A stretch of 64,000 bases of DNA from Brumimicrobium sp. (GCA_023957385.1 JAMLGZ010000001.1:1474923-1538922); one strand, 5' to 3'. Shown: positions 17,969-27,035, counted from the stretch's first letter. The notes: generated by a model from the sequence alone, not told the origin. Made by a program: numbers and translations.

Positions 17969-18571
17969 GTGTTACTACAGTTACTTAGAAAATACGGACA
18001 GTATTCGGATGAAGAGTTGGTGCAAAAATTCCAATCTTCTAAAGATAGCTATTACATTGGGTTGCTGTTTGAGCGCTACAACGAAATGACGGTTTCACTG
18101 GCATTAAATTATTTAAAAAATGAAATAGATGCTGAAGATGCAGTTATGGAATGTTTTGAATTGATATATCATGATTTACAAAAAGCAGAAGTGAAAAACT
18201 TTGGTGGGTGGTATTATACTGTCGTGCGAAATCATTTGATTAAATCCAAATACAACCGTGATAAGAAGCAGCAAATTGAGTTAATTGAGGGGTATCACGA
18301 TGTGGAAGAAGAGAATATAGAATTGAAATTAATTTTTGCCAAACGTGAAGAAAGTATAGTGAGATTGTTTAAAGAAGTTATGGACACATTGAAACCAGAA
18401 CAAAAAAAATGTGTAGAGCTTTTCTTTATGGAAAATAAGAGTTATAAAGAAATTTCAACAGAGCTATCCTTAACCGAAAATGATGTGAAAAGCTATTTGC
18501 AAAATGGAAAAAGAAAATTAAAAATTGAATTAGAAAAAAGAAATGTCAACTCCATCCATGAAATATCATGA
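17969..18571 (+). CDS. ECF-type RNA polymerase sigma-70 family factor
   Basis: About 200 residues from a GTG at 17969; a stop lies in frame at 17957, and the only ATG upstream is in another frame, so GTG is the best choice. Region 2 spans about 25-95 (LFERYNEMTVSLALNYLKNEIDAEDAVMECFE, GWYYTVVRNHLI in outline) and region 4 about 125-190 (LKPEQKKCVELFFMENKSYKEISTELSLTENDVKSYLQ in outline), the helix-turn-helix that reads the -35/-33 box. It overlaps the next gene, which encodes a membrane protein with an anti-sigma-like N-terminus, so the two are probably a sigma/anti-sigma pair. Confidence 0.85.
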   Translation: MLLQLLRKYGQYSDEELVQKFQSSKDSYYIGLLFERYNEMTVSLALNYLKNEIDAEDAVMECFELIYHDLQKAEVKNFGGWYYTVVRNHLIKSKYNRDKKQQIELIEGYHDVEEENIELKLIFAKREESIVRLFKEVMDTLKPEQKKCVELFFMENKSYKEISTELSLTENDVKSYLQNGKRKLKIELEKRNVNSIHEIS

Positions 18572-19574
18572 TTTACCTTCCTTGAAGACATTAATTGCCT
18601 ATAAAAATGGCTTGTTGTCTGAGAGTGAACGAAATTGGGTAGAAAGTATGCTGCAGCATAATGCTATGGTGCGTGCTGTGGCTGAAAATGCAACTGATAT
18701 TTCTGAATCTTCTGTGGCTACTATCTCTCAACGAACAGGTAAACTCGTTGCCATTCAATATGGTTTAAAATCAGGTTTTTGGTCTAGTTATGGGGTATGG
18801 ATAGGACTAAGTTCTATAATTCTTATTCTTGGTTTATTTTTCTTCTTTAATCAATTTAGAGAAAAAGCTAATTATCAACCTATTGAATTAAGTGTGAATT
18901 TTCAACCATTCACAGAAAAGTCATTAGAAAATGAACAAGAAATACCGTCTGTAATAGTCAATAAATCTCCAGAAACTAACTATAAGGAGATAAAAGAAAA
19001 ATATGCGCATGATTCCAAGCAGATTGATGCTGCAAGTTATGTTGTGGAAGATGCTGATATTACGATTGCTTCTGAAATTAAACCTGAAAATAAAGTAGCT
19101 GAGCAAAAGAAGGATAATACACGTATATTCCAGGAGGATAATCAAGTGGTGAAAAATGAATTGGTATTATTGTCTGTTTCGGATGTTCAGATACTGACTA
19201 AATTTAACCCGGCTGATGTACAGGTGAAAAATTCTAAGAATCGCCAGCCTTATGCAATAGGTAATAAAAAAAATACAAAAGCCTCTTCTTATAGTTTGGA
19301 AGATGTGCCAACTTATCCTGGTGGAGATCAAGCCCTACAAGATTATTTCAGAGGGAAACTTCAACCAATTCAGATCAAGCAAAATAATGATAAATATGAC
19401 CGGAGTGTTGTGATTGACTTAGAAATAGCCGCTTCGGGTAAACTAAAAGATTATAAGATTTATGGTCAGCTGTATCCAGAACATCACAAGGCCTTAATAA
19501 AAGCTATTCAAGAACTTCCTAAATTTCAGAAAGGAACGGAAAGTGTGAGTTATTCAATTGGAGTTGCATTTTAA
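18543..19574 (+). CDS. Membrane protein: anti-sigma-like N-terminus plus TonB-like C-terminus
   Basis: 343 residues. The cytoplasmic N-terminus (about 10-60) has the L..Y..G.LSE.ER..VE.ML pattern seen in Bacteroidota anti-sigma-like proteins. One membrane helix lies at about 83-104. A polar, likely disordered segment (about 110-250) follows. The C-terminus (about 255-343) resembles a TonB C-terminal domain: YPGGDQALQDYFRGKL, DLEIAASGKLKDYKI, LPKFQKGTESVSYSIGVAF. It overlaps the sigma gene by 29 nt (14 nt if the ATG at 18558 is used), so the two are coupled. It could sense envelope state and release the sigma factor. Anti-sigma activity is inferred. Confidence 0.72.
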   Translation: MSTPSMKYHDLPSLKTLIAYKNGLLSESERNWVESMLQHNAMVRAVAENATDISESSVATISQRTGKLVAIQYGLKSGFWSSYGVWIGLSSIILILGLFFFFNQFREKANYQPIELSVNFQPFTEKSLENEQEIPSVIVNKSPETNYKEIKEKYAHDSKQIDAASYVVEDADITIASEIKPENKVAEQKKDNTRIFQEDNQVVKNELVLLSVSDVQILTKFNPADVQVKNSKNRQPYAIGNKKNTKASSYSLEDVPTYPGGDQALQDYFRGKLQPIQIKQNNDKYDRSVVIDLEIAASGKLKDYKIYGQLYPEHHKALIKAIQELPKFQKGTESVSYSIGVAF

Positions 19575-19619
19575 GCTAAAACTTTCTGCGTTCTACTTTT
19601 CATTTTACATGAATTAGGT

Positions 19620-19627
19620 TAAATTTG
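19620..19627 (+). promoter_or_regulatory. -7 element almost touching the tatA-like start codon
   Basis: TAAATTTG is a perfect TAnnTTTG match and ends 4 nt before the ATG at 19632. If it is used, transcription would begin at or next to the start codon, giving a leaderless message. Confidence 0.5.
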
Positions 19628-19631
19628 CACT

Positions 19632-19991
19632 ATGTTAGTATTCCTAGAAAACATTGGAGGTTCTGAAGTGGTTGTGATACTGCTTTTTATTCTTATATTT
19701 TTTGGTTCTAAAAATATCCCAGGTATCGCGCGTACTTTTGGTCGTTTTATGCGTCAAGTAAGGGACGCAAGTCAGGATATTCAGGATGAAATTAAAAAGT
19801 CAAGCACAGAAATTCAGCGAGAGATTAATATCAACAAAGCACTTCACGAAGCAAATATTGGGGTAAATAACCAAACTACAGGTCTTGCACAAGAAATTGA
19901 AAAAATTGAGAAAGCTGTAAAATCTAACGTAAATCCCATTACGGATTCTATTGAAGAAAGCATGAAGGATCAGCCGAATCAGAATCCATAA
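19632..19991 (+). CDS. tatA: TatA/MttA family Sec-independent translocase subunit
   Basis: 119 residues. An N-terminal membrane helix (about 10-25, SEVVVILLFILIFFGSKNIP), the conserved FG and P hinge, an amphipathic helix (IARTFGRFMRQVRDASQDI) and a charged tail up to 119. This is the TatA layout; the tail is longer than in the smallest TatA proteins and makes TatB or a second TatA copy possible. It would move folded proteins across the inner membrane. tatC is not in the window. It converges on the rhomboid gene, whose stop is 2 nt away. Confidence 0.82.
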   Translation: MLVFLENIGGSEVVVILLFILIFFGSKNIPGIARTFGRFMRQVRDASQDIQDEIKKSSTEIQREININKALHEANIGVNNQTTGLAQEIEKIEKAVKSNVNPITDSIEESMKDQPNQNP

Positions 19992-19993
19992 AT

Positions 19994-20905
19994 CTATTCT
20001 TGGCTTTTGTCGAATAAGATTTGTTTCTCTTTTGCTGTCAAGCTTTCATAACCTGATTTTGAAATTTTTTCTAGGATTTTATCAATTTCTTCTTGTTTTT
20101 GTTTCTTTCTCAAATTGTACTCCTCATCGGTTTGGGAGTGTATATTTGAATCTCTTCCTCCTTTTTTTACTTTTAAATAACTTTTACGTTTAAATAGTTG
20201 AGTGAAACGATTCACCGTATTTTCAACTAGAGTTACAATATTATATTTTGACTGGAGATGTTGAATAGAAATCACGCCGAATATAGCTCCTCCTATATGA
20301 GCAAAATGAGCCACATTTCCTCCGCTCCCCATTTGAAGTATATCCATTAAGATGAAGATTAAAGCTAGAGCAATTAATTTGATCTTAAAACGCCCAAATA
20401 GGTAGATGATTTCATGTGGTCGATAAAATGCAGCAGCCATAAAGATAGCGTTGAGTCCACCCGAAGCTCCAACAATATAGGAAGAAACTCCTTCAAAAAC
20501 TGGAAAAACGGAATAGGCAAAAATCTGCAATAAACCTCCAGCGATTCCTCCTAAAATATAGGTGTAAAGCATTCTTTTTCCAGAAAAATAAGTCAGGAAT
20601 ATCTTACCCATAAAATAGAGAAAAACCATATTAAAAGCTAAATGGAAGAAACCATAATGAGAAAAAATACTGGTGATAAGTCCCCATGGTTGCCGTAAAA
20701 CCCCTTTCAAACTTCCATTTAATGAGAAGAAGGTGTTTATAAAATCCATGAAAGGGTTTTCGGCACCTCTTGGAACAGACAATTGGCCGATTACCAAAAG
20801 AATATTAATAAAGAGGAATATAATGATATTAATGCCTATCAACTTGATATGCATACCACCTGTTTTCCATTGGTAAATTAATTCGTCTTTGAAGTTTCTA
20901 TGCAT
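19994..20905 (-). CDS. Rhomboid family intramembrane serine protease (second of a pair)
   Basis: 303 residues with about six membrane helices. The catalytic serine is in VGASGGLNAIF (GxSG) and the histidine in NVAHFAHIGGAIFG, and both are intact. After about 220 comes a basic, soluble C-terminal tail (KRKSYLKVKKGG, then KEKQILFDKSQE at the end) absent from the first copy. Rhomboids cut membrane-spanning helices in the lipid. It starts 3 nt after the other rhomboid gene. The substrate is unknown. Confidence 0.9.
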   Translation of the reverse strand: MHRNFKDELIYQWKTGGMHIKLIGINIIIFLFINILLVIGQLSVPRGAENPFMDFINTFFSLNGSLKGVLRQPWGLITSIFSHYGFFHLAFNMVFLYFMGKIFLTYFSGKRMLYTYILGGIAGGLLQIFAYSVFPVFEGVSSYIVGASGGLNAIFMAAAFYRPHEIIYLFGRFKIKLIALALIFILMDILQMGSGGNVAHFAHIGGAIFGVISIQHLQSKYNIVTLVENTVNRFTQLFKRKSYLKVKKGGRDSNIHSQTDEEYNLRKKQKQEEIDKILEKISKSGYESLTAKEKQILFDKSQE

Positions 20906-20908
20906 AGT

Positions 20909-21667
20909 TTAATAGAATCGTTTTGAACTTTTTTGCCAAATCAATACGAGGATAATTCCAAAGATAGCTCCTCCGAGATGTGCTAAATGAGCAACGTTAT
21001 CGGATGGATTATCTTGGATCAAACTCCATATTTCGATACCAATCATGATTAAAACCATCCATTTTGCTTTAATAGGAATGGGAGGAAATAATAACATCAA
21101 TTGAGTGTTTGGGAAGAGATACCCAAATGCTACTAAAATTCCAAAAATAGCTCCAGATGCGCCAACTACAGGTACTGAAATACCTGCAATATAACTCCGA
21201 ACAAGATTTTCCGTTCCAGGAACGAAAATATTATAGCTTAAACTTCCATCAGAATTAAGATGAATTGAATCACGTAAGGCATACAAATCATTATAACCTG
21301 CAGCATACAACTGTTCTTCAATTTGGTGTACTTCAATGTAGCCTACAAGTTGATGTAAAAAGTAAGCACCTATGGCAGTCACAAAGTAAAAGATAAAGAA
21401 TCTTTTAGGTCCCCATACTTGTTCCAAAACGGGTCCAAACATGACAAGAGCAAACATATTGAAGAAAATATGGAAAAATCCACCATGCATAAAGAAATAG
21501 GAAACAATCTGATATGGCTGAAAAAAGGGTGAGTTAAATACAAACCCTCCGAGGTAATGAGAAAGAGGAATTCCTTGCATTTGAGCAAGTAAGGTGATAA
21601 TAAATAGAATAACATTGAGCATTAAAAAACTCTTCACTACAGGAGTTAAATTGTTTAGTAGATTCAT
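20909..21667 (-). CDS. Rhomboid family intramembrane serine protease (first of a pair)
   Basis: 252 residues, about six membrane helices. Serine in VGASGAIFGILVAFG and histidine in DNVAHLAHLGGAIFGII. A long loop (about 110-160, rich in charged residues and YNIFVPGTENLV) lies before the catalytic serine. It overlaps the end of mutL by 4 nt, so translation is likely coupled. The mutL-rhomboid-rhomboid order is typical of Bacteroidota, although mismatch repair and membrane proteolysis have no obvious common purpose. Confidence 0.92.
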   Translation of the reverse strand: MNLLNNLTPVVKSFLMLNVILFIITLLAQMQGIPLSHYLGGFVFNSPFFQPYQIVSYFFMHGGFFHIFFNMFALVMFGPVLEQVWGPKRFFIFYFVTAIGAYFLHQLVGYIEVHQIEEQLYAAGYNDLYALRDSIHLNSDGSLSYNIFVPGTENLVRSYIAGISVPVVGASGAIFGILVAFGYLFPNTQLMLLFPPIPIKAKWMVLIMIGIEIWSLIQDNPSDNVAHLAHLGGAIFGIILVLIWQKSSKRFY

Positions 21668-23472
21668 AATGATAGAAAATTATTTAGTTCGTCTAATGTG
21701 ATAGTATTTATTATTCGTTTCCCACTTGGTGAATACTGATGTTGTTCATATTGAAACAGTGTTTCTATTAAATAGCTCATTTCTTCTTGGCTAAGAATTT
21801 TGTTAGAATTTTTGGATGTTGCAGCGGCAAGCGACACGATTAACTCATGTACAATTTCACCTTTATCAATTTCTGTAAATGTAATTTTATTTAGTATGTT
21901 ATCTATGCATTGTGCTGTGTTTTCAACCTCTAAAATAGAGGGAATACTTCCCAAAACGAGCATATTTCCATTCCATTCCCATTCAAAACCCAAACGTTGG
22001 ATAATTGTTTTATTGTTTTCCCACTCTAATTTTTGAGTTGCCTGTAATTGATATTCGTACGGAAACAATAGTTGCTGCGAACTTATAGGATGTCGCATGT
22101 ATTGTTCCATTAATGTCTCATATAGAATACGCTCATTTGCTCTTGGAATGTGCACTAGCAGAAGACCTGATTTTACTTGCGTAAGAAGGAATTTTTTATG
22201 CACCTGTATTTTTAAGCTATTATTATCTTGTTTTTCCTCAAATTCAATTTCTGTAGGTTGCTCTACTTTTGCTTCTTCCGTAATTTTATAAAAATCTTCC
22301 CATTCTTGTTTGTTGGGTTTTAGGGAAGGGGATAGAGGCTTTTCCTGTGATGAAGTGGAAGTATCCTTGAATGGGTTGTAATTTGTGTTTACTTTTATTT
22401 CGGGTTGGCGAACAGGTTGTTTTAACACTTCTTGAGAAAGATCAAATTGAGGTTCGTGTTCAAAATCAAGGCTAGGAGAAATATTGTATTTACCTAATGC
22501 AGAACGGACTGTGCTTCGTAAGATAGGGTAGATACTTTTTTCATGTTGGAATTTAATTTCTGTTTTGGTTGGATGAATATTTACATCTATAGTATCTGGA
22601 GTTACTTCAAAAAATATAAAATAGGAAGGGTATTCTTTATTTGAAATAAGATTTTCATAGGCAGAAGAAATGGCATGATGCAGATAATTGTCTTTAAAGA
22701 ATCGATGGTTAACAAATAAAAATTGTTCCCCACGAGTTTTGCGTGAAAATTCTGGTTTTACAATAAATCCATATATTTTAACTAAATCTGTTTCTTCTTC
22801 GATAGGAACTAATTTTGTATTAAAACCTTTCCCATATAGGTCAACGATACGTTTGCGTAAGTTGGCACTTTCTAAGTTGTAAATAATGTTATTATTGTGA
22901 GAAAAGATAAATGTAACCTCTGGATGTGTTAATGCAATTCGCTCAAACTCTTCTGTGATATGTTTTGTTTCAATATTATCTGATTTGAGGAAATTTCTTC
23001 GTGCCGGAACATTAAAAAAGAGATTTTTTACAGAAATAGAAGTACCTCGCAAACGTGTACTTGGTTCTTGTGATTTTAGTTTACTCCCCTCTATTTGTAT
23101 TTTCGTTCCAATTTTAGCATCTTTCTCTACTGTGTCCATTTCCACATGAGCAATTGCAGCGATAGAGGCTAGTGCTTCACCACGAAATCCTTTGGTAGTT
23201 AATTGGAATAAATCTTTGGCAGAAGTGATTTTGCTAGTGGCATGTCGTTCAAAAGACATTCTGGCATCCATTTCCGACATTCCTTTTCCATCATCTATTA
23301 CCTGTATCAGTGTTTTGCCAGCATCTTTGACATGAAGTTCTATTTTCTGAGCTCCTGCATCCACAGCATTTTCTACTAATTCTTTCACAACTGAAGCAGG
23401 ACGCTGAATTACTTCCCCTGCTGCAATTTGGTTTGCAATGTTATCTGGCAATAAATGAATAATCTCTGGCAT
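21664..23472 (-). CDS. mutL: DNA mismatch repair protein MutL, altered endonuclease signature
   Basis: 602 residues. The GHKL ATPase half is fully conserved: IAAGEVIQRPASVVKELVENA (16-36), DDGKGMS (60-66), RHATSKI and TKGFRGEALASIAA. A Pro/Ser/Glu linker runs about 335-420, then the C-terminal dimerisation domain. Where MutL endonucleases carry DQHAxxERxxYE this protein reads HIPRANERILYE (441-452), so the metal-binding Asp and His are missing; the later Cys motif before YSPSGK is also changed (LFQYEQHQYSPSGKR). It may therefore match MutS-recognised errors without nicking, or use different ligands. It lies 9 nt after a small membrane protein gene. Confidence 0.95.
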   Translation of the reverse strand: MPEIIHLLPDNIANQIAAGEVIQRPASVVKELVENAVDAGAQKIELHVKDAGKTLIQVIDDGKGMSEMDARMSFERHATSKITSAKDLFQLTTKGFRGEALASIAAIAHVEMDTVEKDAKIGTKIQIEGSKLKSQEPSTRLRGTSISVKNLFFNVPARRNFLKSDNIETKHITEEFERIALTHPEVTFIFSHNNNIIYNLESANLRKRIVDLYGKGFNTKLVPIEEETDLVKIYGFIVKPEFSRKTRGEQFLFVNHRFFKDNYLHHAISSAYENLISNKEYPSYFIFFEVTPDTIDVNIHPTKTEIKFQHEKSIYPILRSTVRSALGKYNISPSLDFEHEPQFDLSQEVLKQPVRQPEIKVNTNYNPFKDTSTSSQEKPLSPSLKPNKQEWEDFYKITEEAKVEQPTEIEFEEKQDNNSLKIQVHKKFLLTQVKSGLLLVHIPRANERILYETLMEQYMRHPISSQQLLFPYEYQLQATQKLEWENNKTIIQRLGFEWEWNGNMLVLGSIPSILEVENTAQCIDNILNKITFTEIDKGEIVHELIVSLAAATSKNSNKILSQEEMSYLIETLFQYEQHQYSPSGKRIINTITLDELNNFLSL

Positions 23473-23481
23473 TAGCTGTTT

Positions 23482-23802
23482 TTAAGGTGTGTCAATATTT
23501 GTTACCTCTGCACTAAATGTATCTACATATCCAAAGATATAATATACAATGACTAAAATTACGGCCAGAATTACAATTAGTCGGATATTAGCCGCATTTT
23601 TTTGCTTTTCATAGGTTTTTCCTCGCCATGCTTGTTGCATTTGACTTCGCAATTCATCCCTTTTAACTTGCGTGTCACTGCTGTCTTCATCATATAGTTT
23701 CTTCAAGTGTTCAATACGTTCTTTACGCTCATCATAATAGCGTGGCGTATATTCAAAACGCTTGTTTTTATTTACTTTCATGAATCGGATTCGCTCCAAC
23801 AT
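23482..23802 (-). CDS. Small single-pass membrane protein, Bacteroidota-specific
   Basis: 106 residues, or 99 from an in-frame ATG at 23781 (MKVNKNKRFEYTPRYYDERK). A basic, Tyr-rich N-terminus and a charged helix (YDERKERIEHLKKLYDED) precede one membrane helix (about 71-92) and a short periplasmic or outer end. Proteins of this shape sit before mutL in many Flavobacteriia and are sometimes labelled riboflavin synthase beta by mistake; I see no such enzyme features. Function unknown. First gene of the mutL-rhomboid run. Confidence 0.72.
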   Translation of the reverse strand: MLERIRFMKVNKNKRFEYTPRYYDERKERIEHLKKLYDEDSSDTQVKRDELRSQMQQAWRGKTYEKQKNAANIRLIVILAVILVIVYYIFGYVDTFSAEVTNIDTP

Positions 23803-23911
23803 ATTCTTGCCTTTTATTTGAAAGCCCTAAAGATACAATCTATTCTCTTTTATTAAAAAACTTTGTTTGATAACTATTCAAATTTCTCTTAAAGTGACCT
23901 TTTCTTATGTG

Positions 23912-23919
23912 TAAATTTG
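23912..23919 (+). promoter_or_regulatory. Probable -7 element for the GH3/beta-lactamase gene
   Basis: TAAATTTG, a perfect TAnnTTTG match, about 85 nt before the chosen ATG at 24005. No convincing -33 box. Confidence 0.35.
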
Positions 23920-24004
23920 TGTTCAATTCTTGTTCCAAAACTCTTCTTCTGTCAATTAGGCAGAGTTTTTGTTAATCCAAGAAGCATTGATTTGATTGAG
24001 AAGT

Positions 24005-26929
24005 ATGAAGAAGATTGCTATTTTTTCTGTATTGTTTTTTCTGTTAGGAGCTTGGACTCCTGTGCAACCACCCGAAACAATCATGGATACTGATTTAAAC
24101 GAAGGAACAGGAAGTGAATTACCAGACTTTTTGAGATTGCCTGCAAATTGGGCAGTTGAGAAGTTAGAGTCGATGACTTTAGAAGAGAAGATAGCACAGA
24201 GTTTTATGGTGGAAGTGACACCTCGACAAGGAACTAAACATATTCATGCTATTGATTCTTTGGTGAAAAATTACAAAATTGGAGGAATCATTGTTTTTCA
24301 AGGAACTACACAACAAGTAAAATCAGCAATTGACACTTTACAGAGTTCCAGCATCCTTCCTTTACTCGTTGGAATAGACGGAGAGTGGGGAAGTAGTATG
24401 CGTATTTCAGATAAAGCTCGTTTTCCTTTTCAATTAACTATGGGGGCTGCTAATCAATTGGAAAGCACTCGTATTATAGCGCAGGCAATGGGTAAGGAAA
24501 TGAATGAATTGGGAATTCATTTTAATTTCTCACCTGTTGTAGATGTGAATACCAATCCGGATAACCCGATTATAGGTTTCCGCTCCTTTGGGGAAAATCC
24601 ATTGCATGTTTCTCGACTTGCAGTTGAGATGATTAAGGGAATGCAAGACTTTCAGGTGTTAACTAGTATGAAACACTTCCCTGGTCATGGTGATACCAAT
24701 ATAGATTCTCACAAATCACTGCCAACTGTTAAGAAAACGTATAACGAACTCAATAGCATTGATTGGTTGCCATATAAGCAAGGTAAATTAGCAGGCGCAT
24801 CGTCTGTGATGGTCGGACACTTAAGTGTTCCTTCGCTAGATTCTACAGGACTTCCTGCTAGTATTTCACCTACAATCATTCAAAAATACTTACGCGGAAA
24901 GTTAAATTTTAAAGGTTTGGTAGTGAGTGATGCATTAAACATGGGAGCGTTAACTAATCAATATGGAGATGTAGATATCGTGCTACGCGCGTATAAAGCG
25001 GGAAATGATATTTTATTGTATCCTTCAAAAGTGAAAGAATCCATTCAGGCAATTAAAAAAGCCGTTGAAAAGAAAGAAATTAGTATGGAGGAGGTAAATG
25101 AAAGAACATTGCGTTTACTCCGTGCTAAGTACTATGCAATTATTCAGAGCAAGCGTAAACCTAAACTATCTAATGAACAGGTAGAATATGCGAAATGGAA
25201 TATTTATGAAAAAGCCTTGACCGTTATTAAAAATGAAGAAGCTATTCCTATTCAGAATGTTTCAGGCAAGAATTTGATTTTGAATGTAGGAGGGAAAGGA
25301 ACTGCGTTTAATCAAACTGCTTTGTTGTATATGATTGCAGATACCTTAGAAGTGAAAACATTTGAGGAGTTTACGTCTAAAAACATTCAACTTAGCAACT
25401 ATCAACATGTATTTATCAATATTATTGCTCCTTCCGTATTGCCGAAGAATGGATATAGTTATCCCAAAAATTGGCAACAATTTCTGAGAAATTTGCCTAG
25501 TAATTTAAATGTATATGTGACCATTTTTGGCAACCCTTATGCTGTTAAAACTAAATTTGATTTTGAGAAGGTAAAATCAGTTGTGTTGGCCTATCAAAAT
25601 ACAGTTTATGGACAAAATCGAGCTGCTCAGTTATTATTTGGAGGATTTCAGGCTAACACGGTATTGCCGATTACACTGAGTGCCGACTATCAAGAGAGTT
25701 TTGGCGTTGTTACTCCAAAAGCATCTCGCTTGAAATATACTGTGCCTATGGAGTTAGGTGTTTCAGATACCGCTTTTAATCAGATTGATACCATTGTTAT
25801 AAGAGGGATCAAGGCAGGTGCTTTTCCAGGTTGTCAGGTAGTTGTGGCAAAAGAAGGGAAAGTAGTTTATCGCAAAGCTTTTGGAGATTATGCTTATGAA
25901 GGGAAAGATAAGGTAAGCAATAATACTATTTATGATCTAGCTTCAGTCACTAAGATTGTGGGGTCAACCTATAGTTTGATGTATTTACAAGATCAGGGGA
26001 AATTCTCATTAGATGGAAAATTACATGATTACCTTCCGGAATTAGTTGACTCGTCGGTTTATGAGAATCTAAAAATGCGTGATATTTTGACCCATCAAGC
26101 TCGTTTAAATCCATGGATTCCATTTTATACCAAAACATTGGTAAATGGAAAGCCAGATAGTTCTTTATATGCAAGCTCACCTCAAGGCAGTAAAACGGCG
26201 GTAGTTGCAAAAAATCTATACTTAGATAAGGAGTATGAGCAAAGGATGATGGAGTTAATCATTCAAAAGAGTCTGAATAAATCTAGTGGTTATAAGTATT
26301 CTGATTTGGGATACTATTTTATGAAACAAATCATTGAGAAACAAACCGGAATGCAAATGGAAGATTTTGTAGCCAAGACTTTTTATGAACCTATGGGATT
26401 AACTACCATGGGATATAAACCTTTGCTTCGATTTTCAGTAGATAGGATTGCCCCTACAGAGGAAGATAAGTATTTCCGCTACCAGAAAATTCAAGGATAT
26501 GTTCACGATATGGGTGCAGCCATGCAAGATGGAGTAGGAGGACATGCAGGGATATTTTCAAACGCCACAGATTTAGCTGGATATATGCAAATGCTGTTAA
26601 ATAAGGGAGTATATGGCGGACATCGCTATTTATCGGAAGCAGTTGTGAAAGAATTTACCCAATGTCAGTATTGTCCAACAAACCGAAGAGGAGCTGGTTT
26701 TGATAAGCCAGTGGTTAGTGGAACTGGTGGACCAGCTTCAGATTTTGTTTCAAAGGAGTCTTTTGGACATACTGGATTTACAGGAACGATTGCTTGGGCT
26801 GATCCAACCTACAATATTAATTATGTATTCTTGTCTAACCGCACTTACCCGGATGCTGAAAATTGGAAAATAACCAAAATGGATATACGCACAAAAATCC
26901 AGGATGTAATCTATAAGGTGTTGAAATAA
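24005..26929 (+). CDS. Fusion of GH3 beta-N-acetylhexosaminidase and serine beta-lactamase-like domain
   Basis: 974 residues from the ATG at 24005, which gives a signal peptide (KKIAIFSVLFFLLGAW); a TTG at 23996 is the only extension. The GH3 domain (about 45-400) is NagZ-like: KHFPGHGDT..DSH holds the catalytic dyad and VVSDALNMGAL the nucleophile Asp. A GH3 C-terminal-like stretch (about 400-570) follows. The last 380 residues are a class C beta-lactamase/serine hydrolase domain with SVTK, YSD and HTG motifs. It probably trims cell-wall fragments in the periplasm, removing GlcNAc and hydrolysing or binding peptide. This fusion is known in Bacteroidota. Confidence 0.9.
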   Translation: MKKIAIFSVLFFLLGAWTPVQPPETIMDTDLNEGTGSELPDFLRLPANWAVEKLESMTLEEKIAQSFMVEVTPRQGTKHIHAIDSLVKNYKIGGIIVFQGTTQQVKSAIDTLQSSSILPLLVGIDGEWGSSMRISDKARFPFQLTMGAANQLESTRIIAQAMGKEMNELGIHFNFSPVVDVNTNPDNPIIGFRSFGENPLHVSRLAVEMIKGMQDFQVLTSMKHFPGHGDTNIDSHKSLPTVKKTYNELNSIDWLPYKQGKLAGASSVMVGHLSVPSLDSTGLPASISPTIIQKYLRGKLNFKGLVVSDALNMGALTNQYGDVDIVLRAYKAGNDILLYPSKVKESIQAIKKAVEKKEISMEEVNERTLRLLRAKYYAIIQSKRKPKLSNEQVEYAKWNIYEKALTVIKNEEAIPIQNVSGKNLILNVGGKGTAFNQTALLYMIADTLEVKTFEEFTSKNIQLSNYQHVFINIIAPSVLPKNGYSYPKNWQQFLRNLPSNLNVYVTIFGNPYAVKTKFDFEKVKSVVLAYQNTVYGQNRAAQLLFGGFQANTVLPITLSADYQESFGVVTPKASRLKYTVPMELGVSDTAFNQIDTIVIRGIKAGAFPGCQVVVAKEGKVVYRKAFGDYAYEGKDKVSNNTIYDLASVTKIVGSTYSLMYLQDQGKFSLDGKLHDYLPELVDSSVYENLKMRDILTHQARLNPWIPFYTKTLVNGKPDSSLYASSPQGSKTAVVAKNLYLDKEYEQRMMELIIQKSLNKSSGYKYSDLGYYFMKQIIEKQTGMQMEDFVAKTFYEPMGLTTMGYKPLLRFSVDRIAPTEEDKYFRYQKIQGYVHDMGAAMQDGVGGHAGIFSNATDLAGYMQMLLNKGVYGGHRYLSEAVVKEFTQCQYCPTNRRGAGFDKPVVSGTGGPASDFVSKESFGHTGFTGTIAWADPTYNINYVFLSNRTYPDAENWKITKMDIRTKIQDVIYKVLK

Positions 26930-27035
26930 TCTGGAATACAATGTTTTACATAATTATTTTATGAAATCCCTTGAGATTAGGCAACTAGGGGAGAATAATA
27001 GGCGTTAGGTTGATATAACTAATTAATGAAATCTT

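Noticed and set aside
17892..18089. 65-residue frame with an ATG before the sigma factor
   Set aside because: It is in another frame from the sigma factor, overlaps its first 40 codons, and has no family; the sigma frame is clearly coding.
23482..23802. Riboflavin synthase subunit
   Set aside because: This label is sometimes given to such proteins, but the sequence is a charged helix plus one membrane span with no lumazine or riboflavin synthase motifs.
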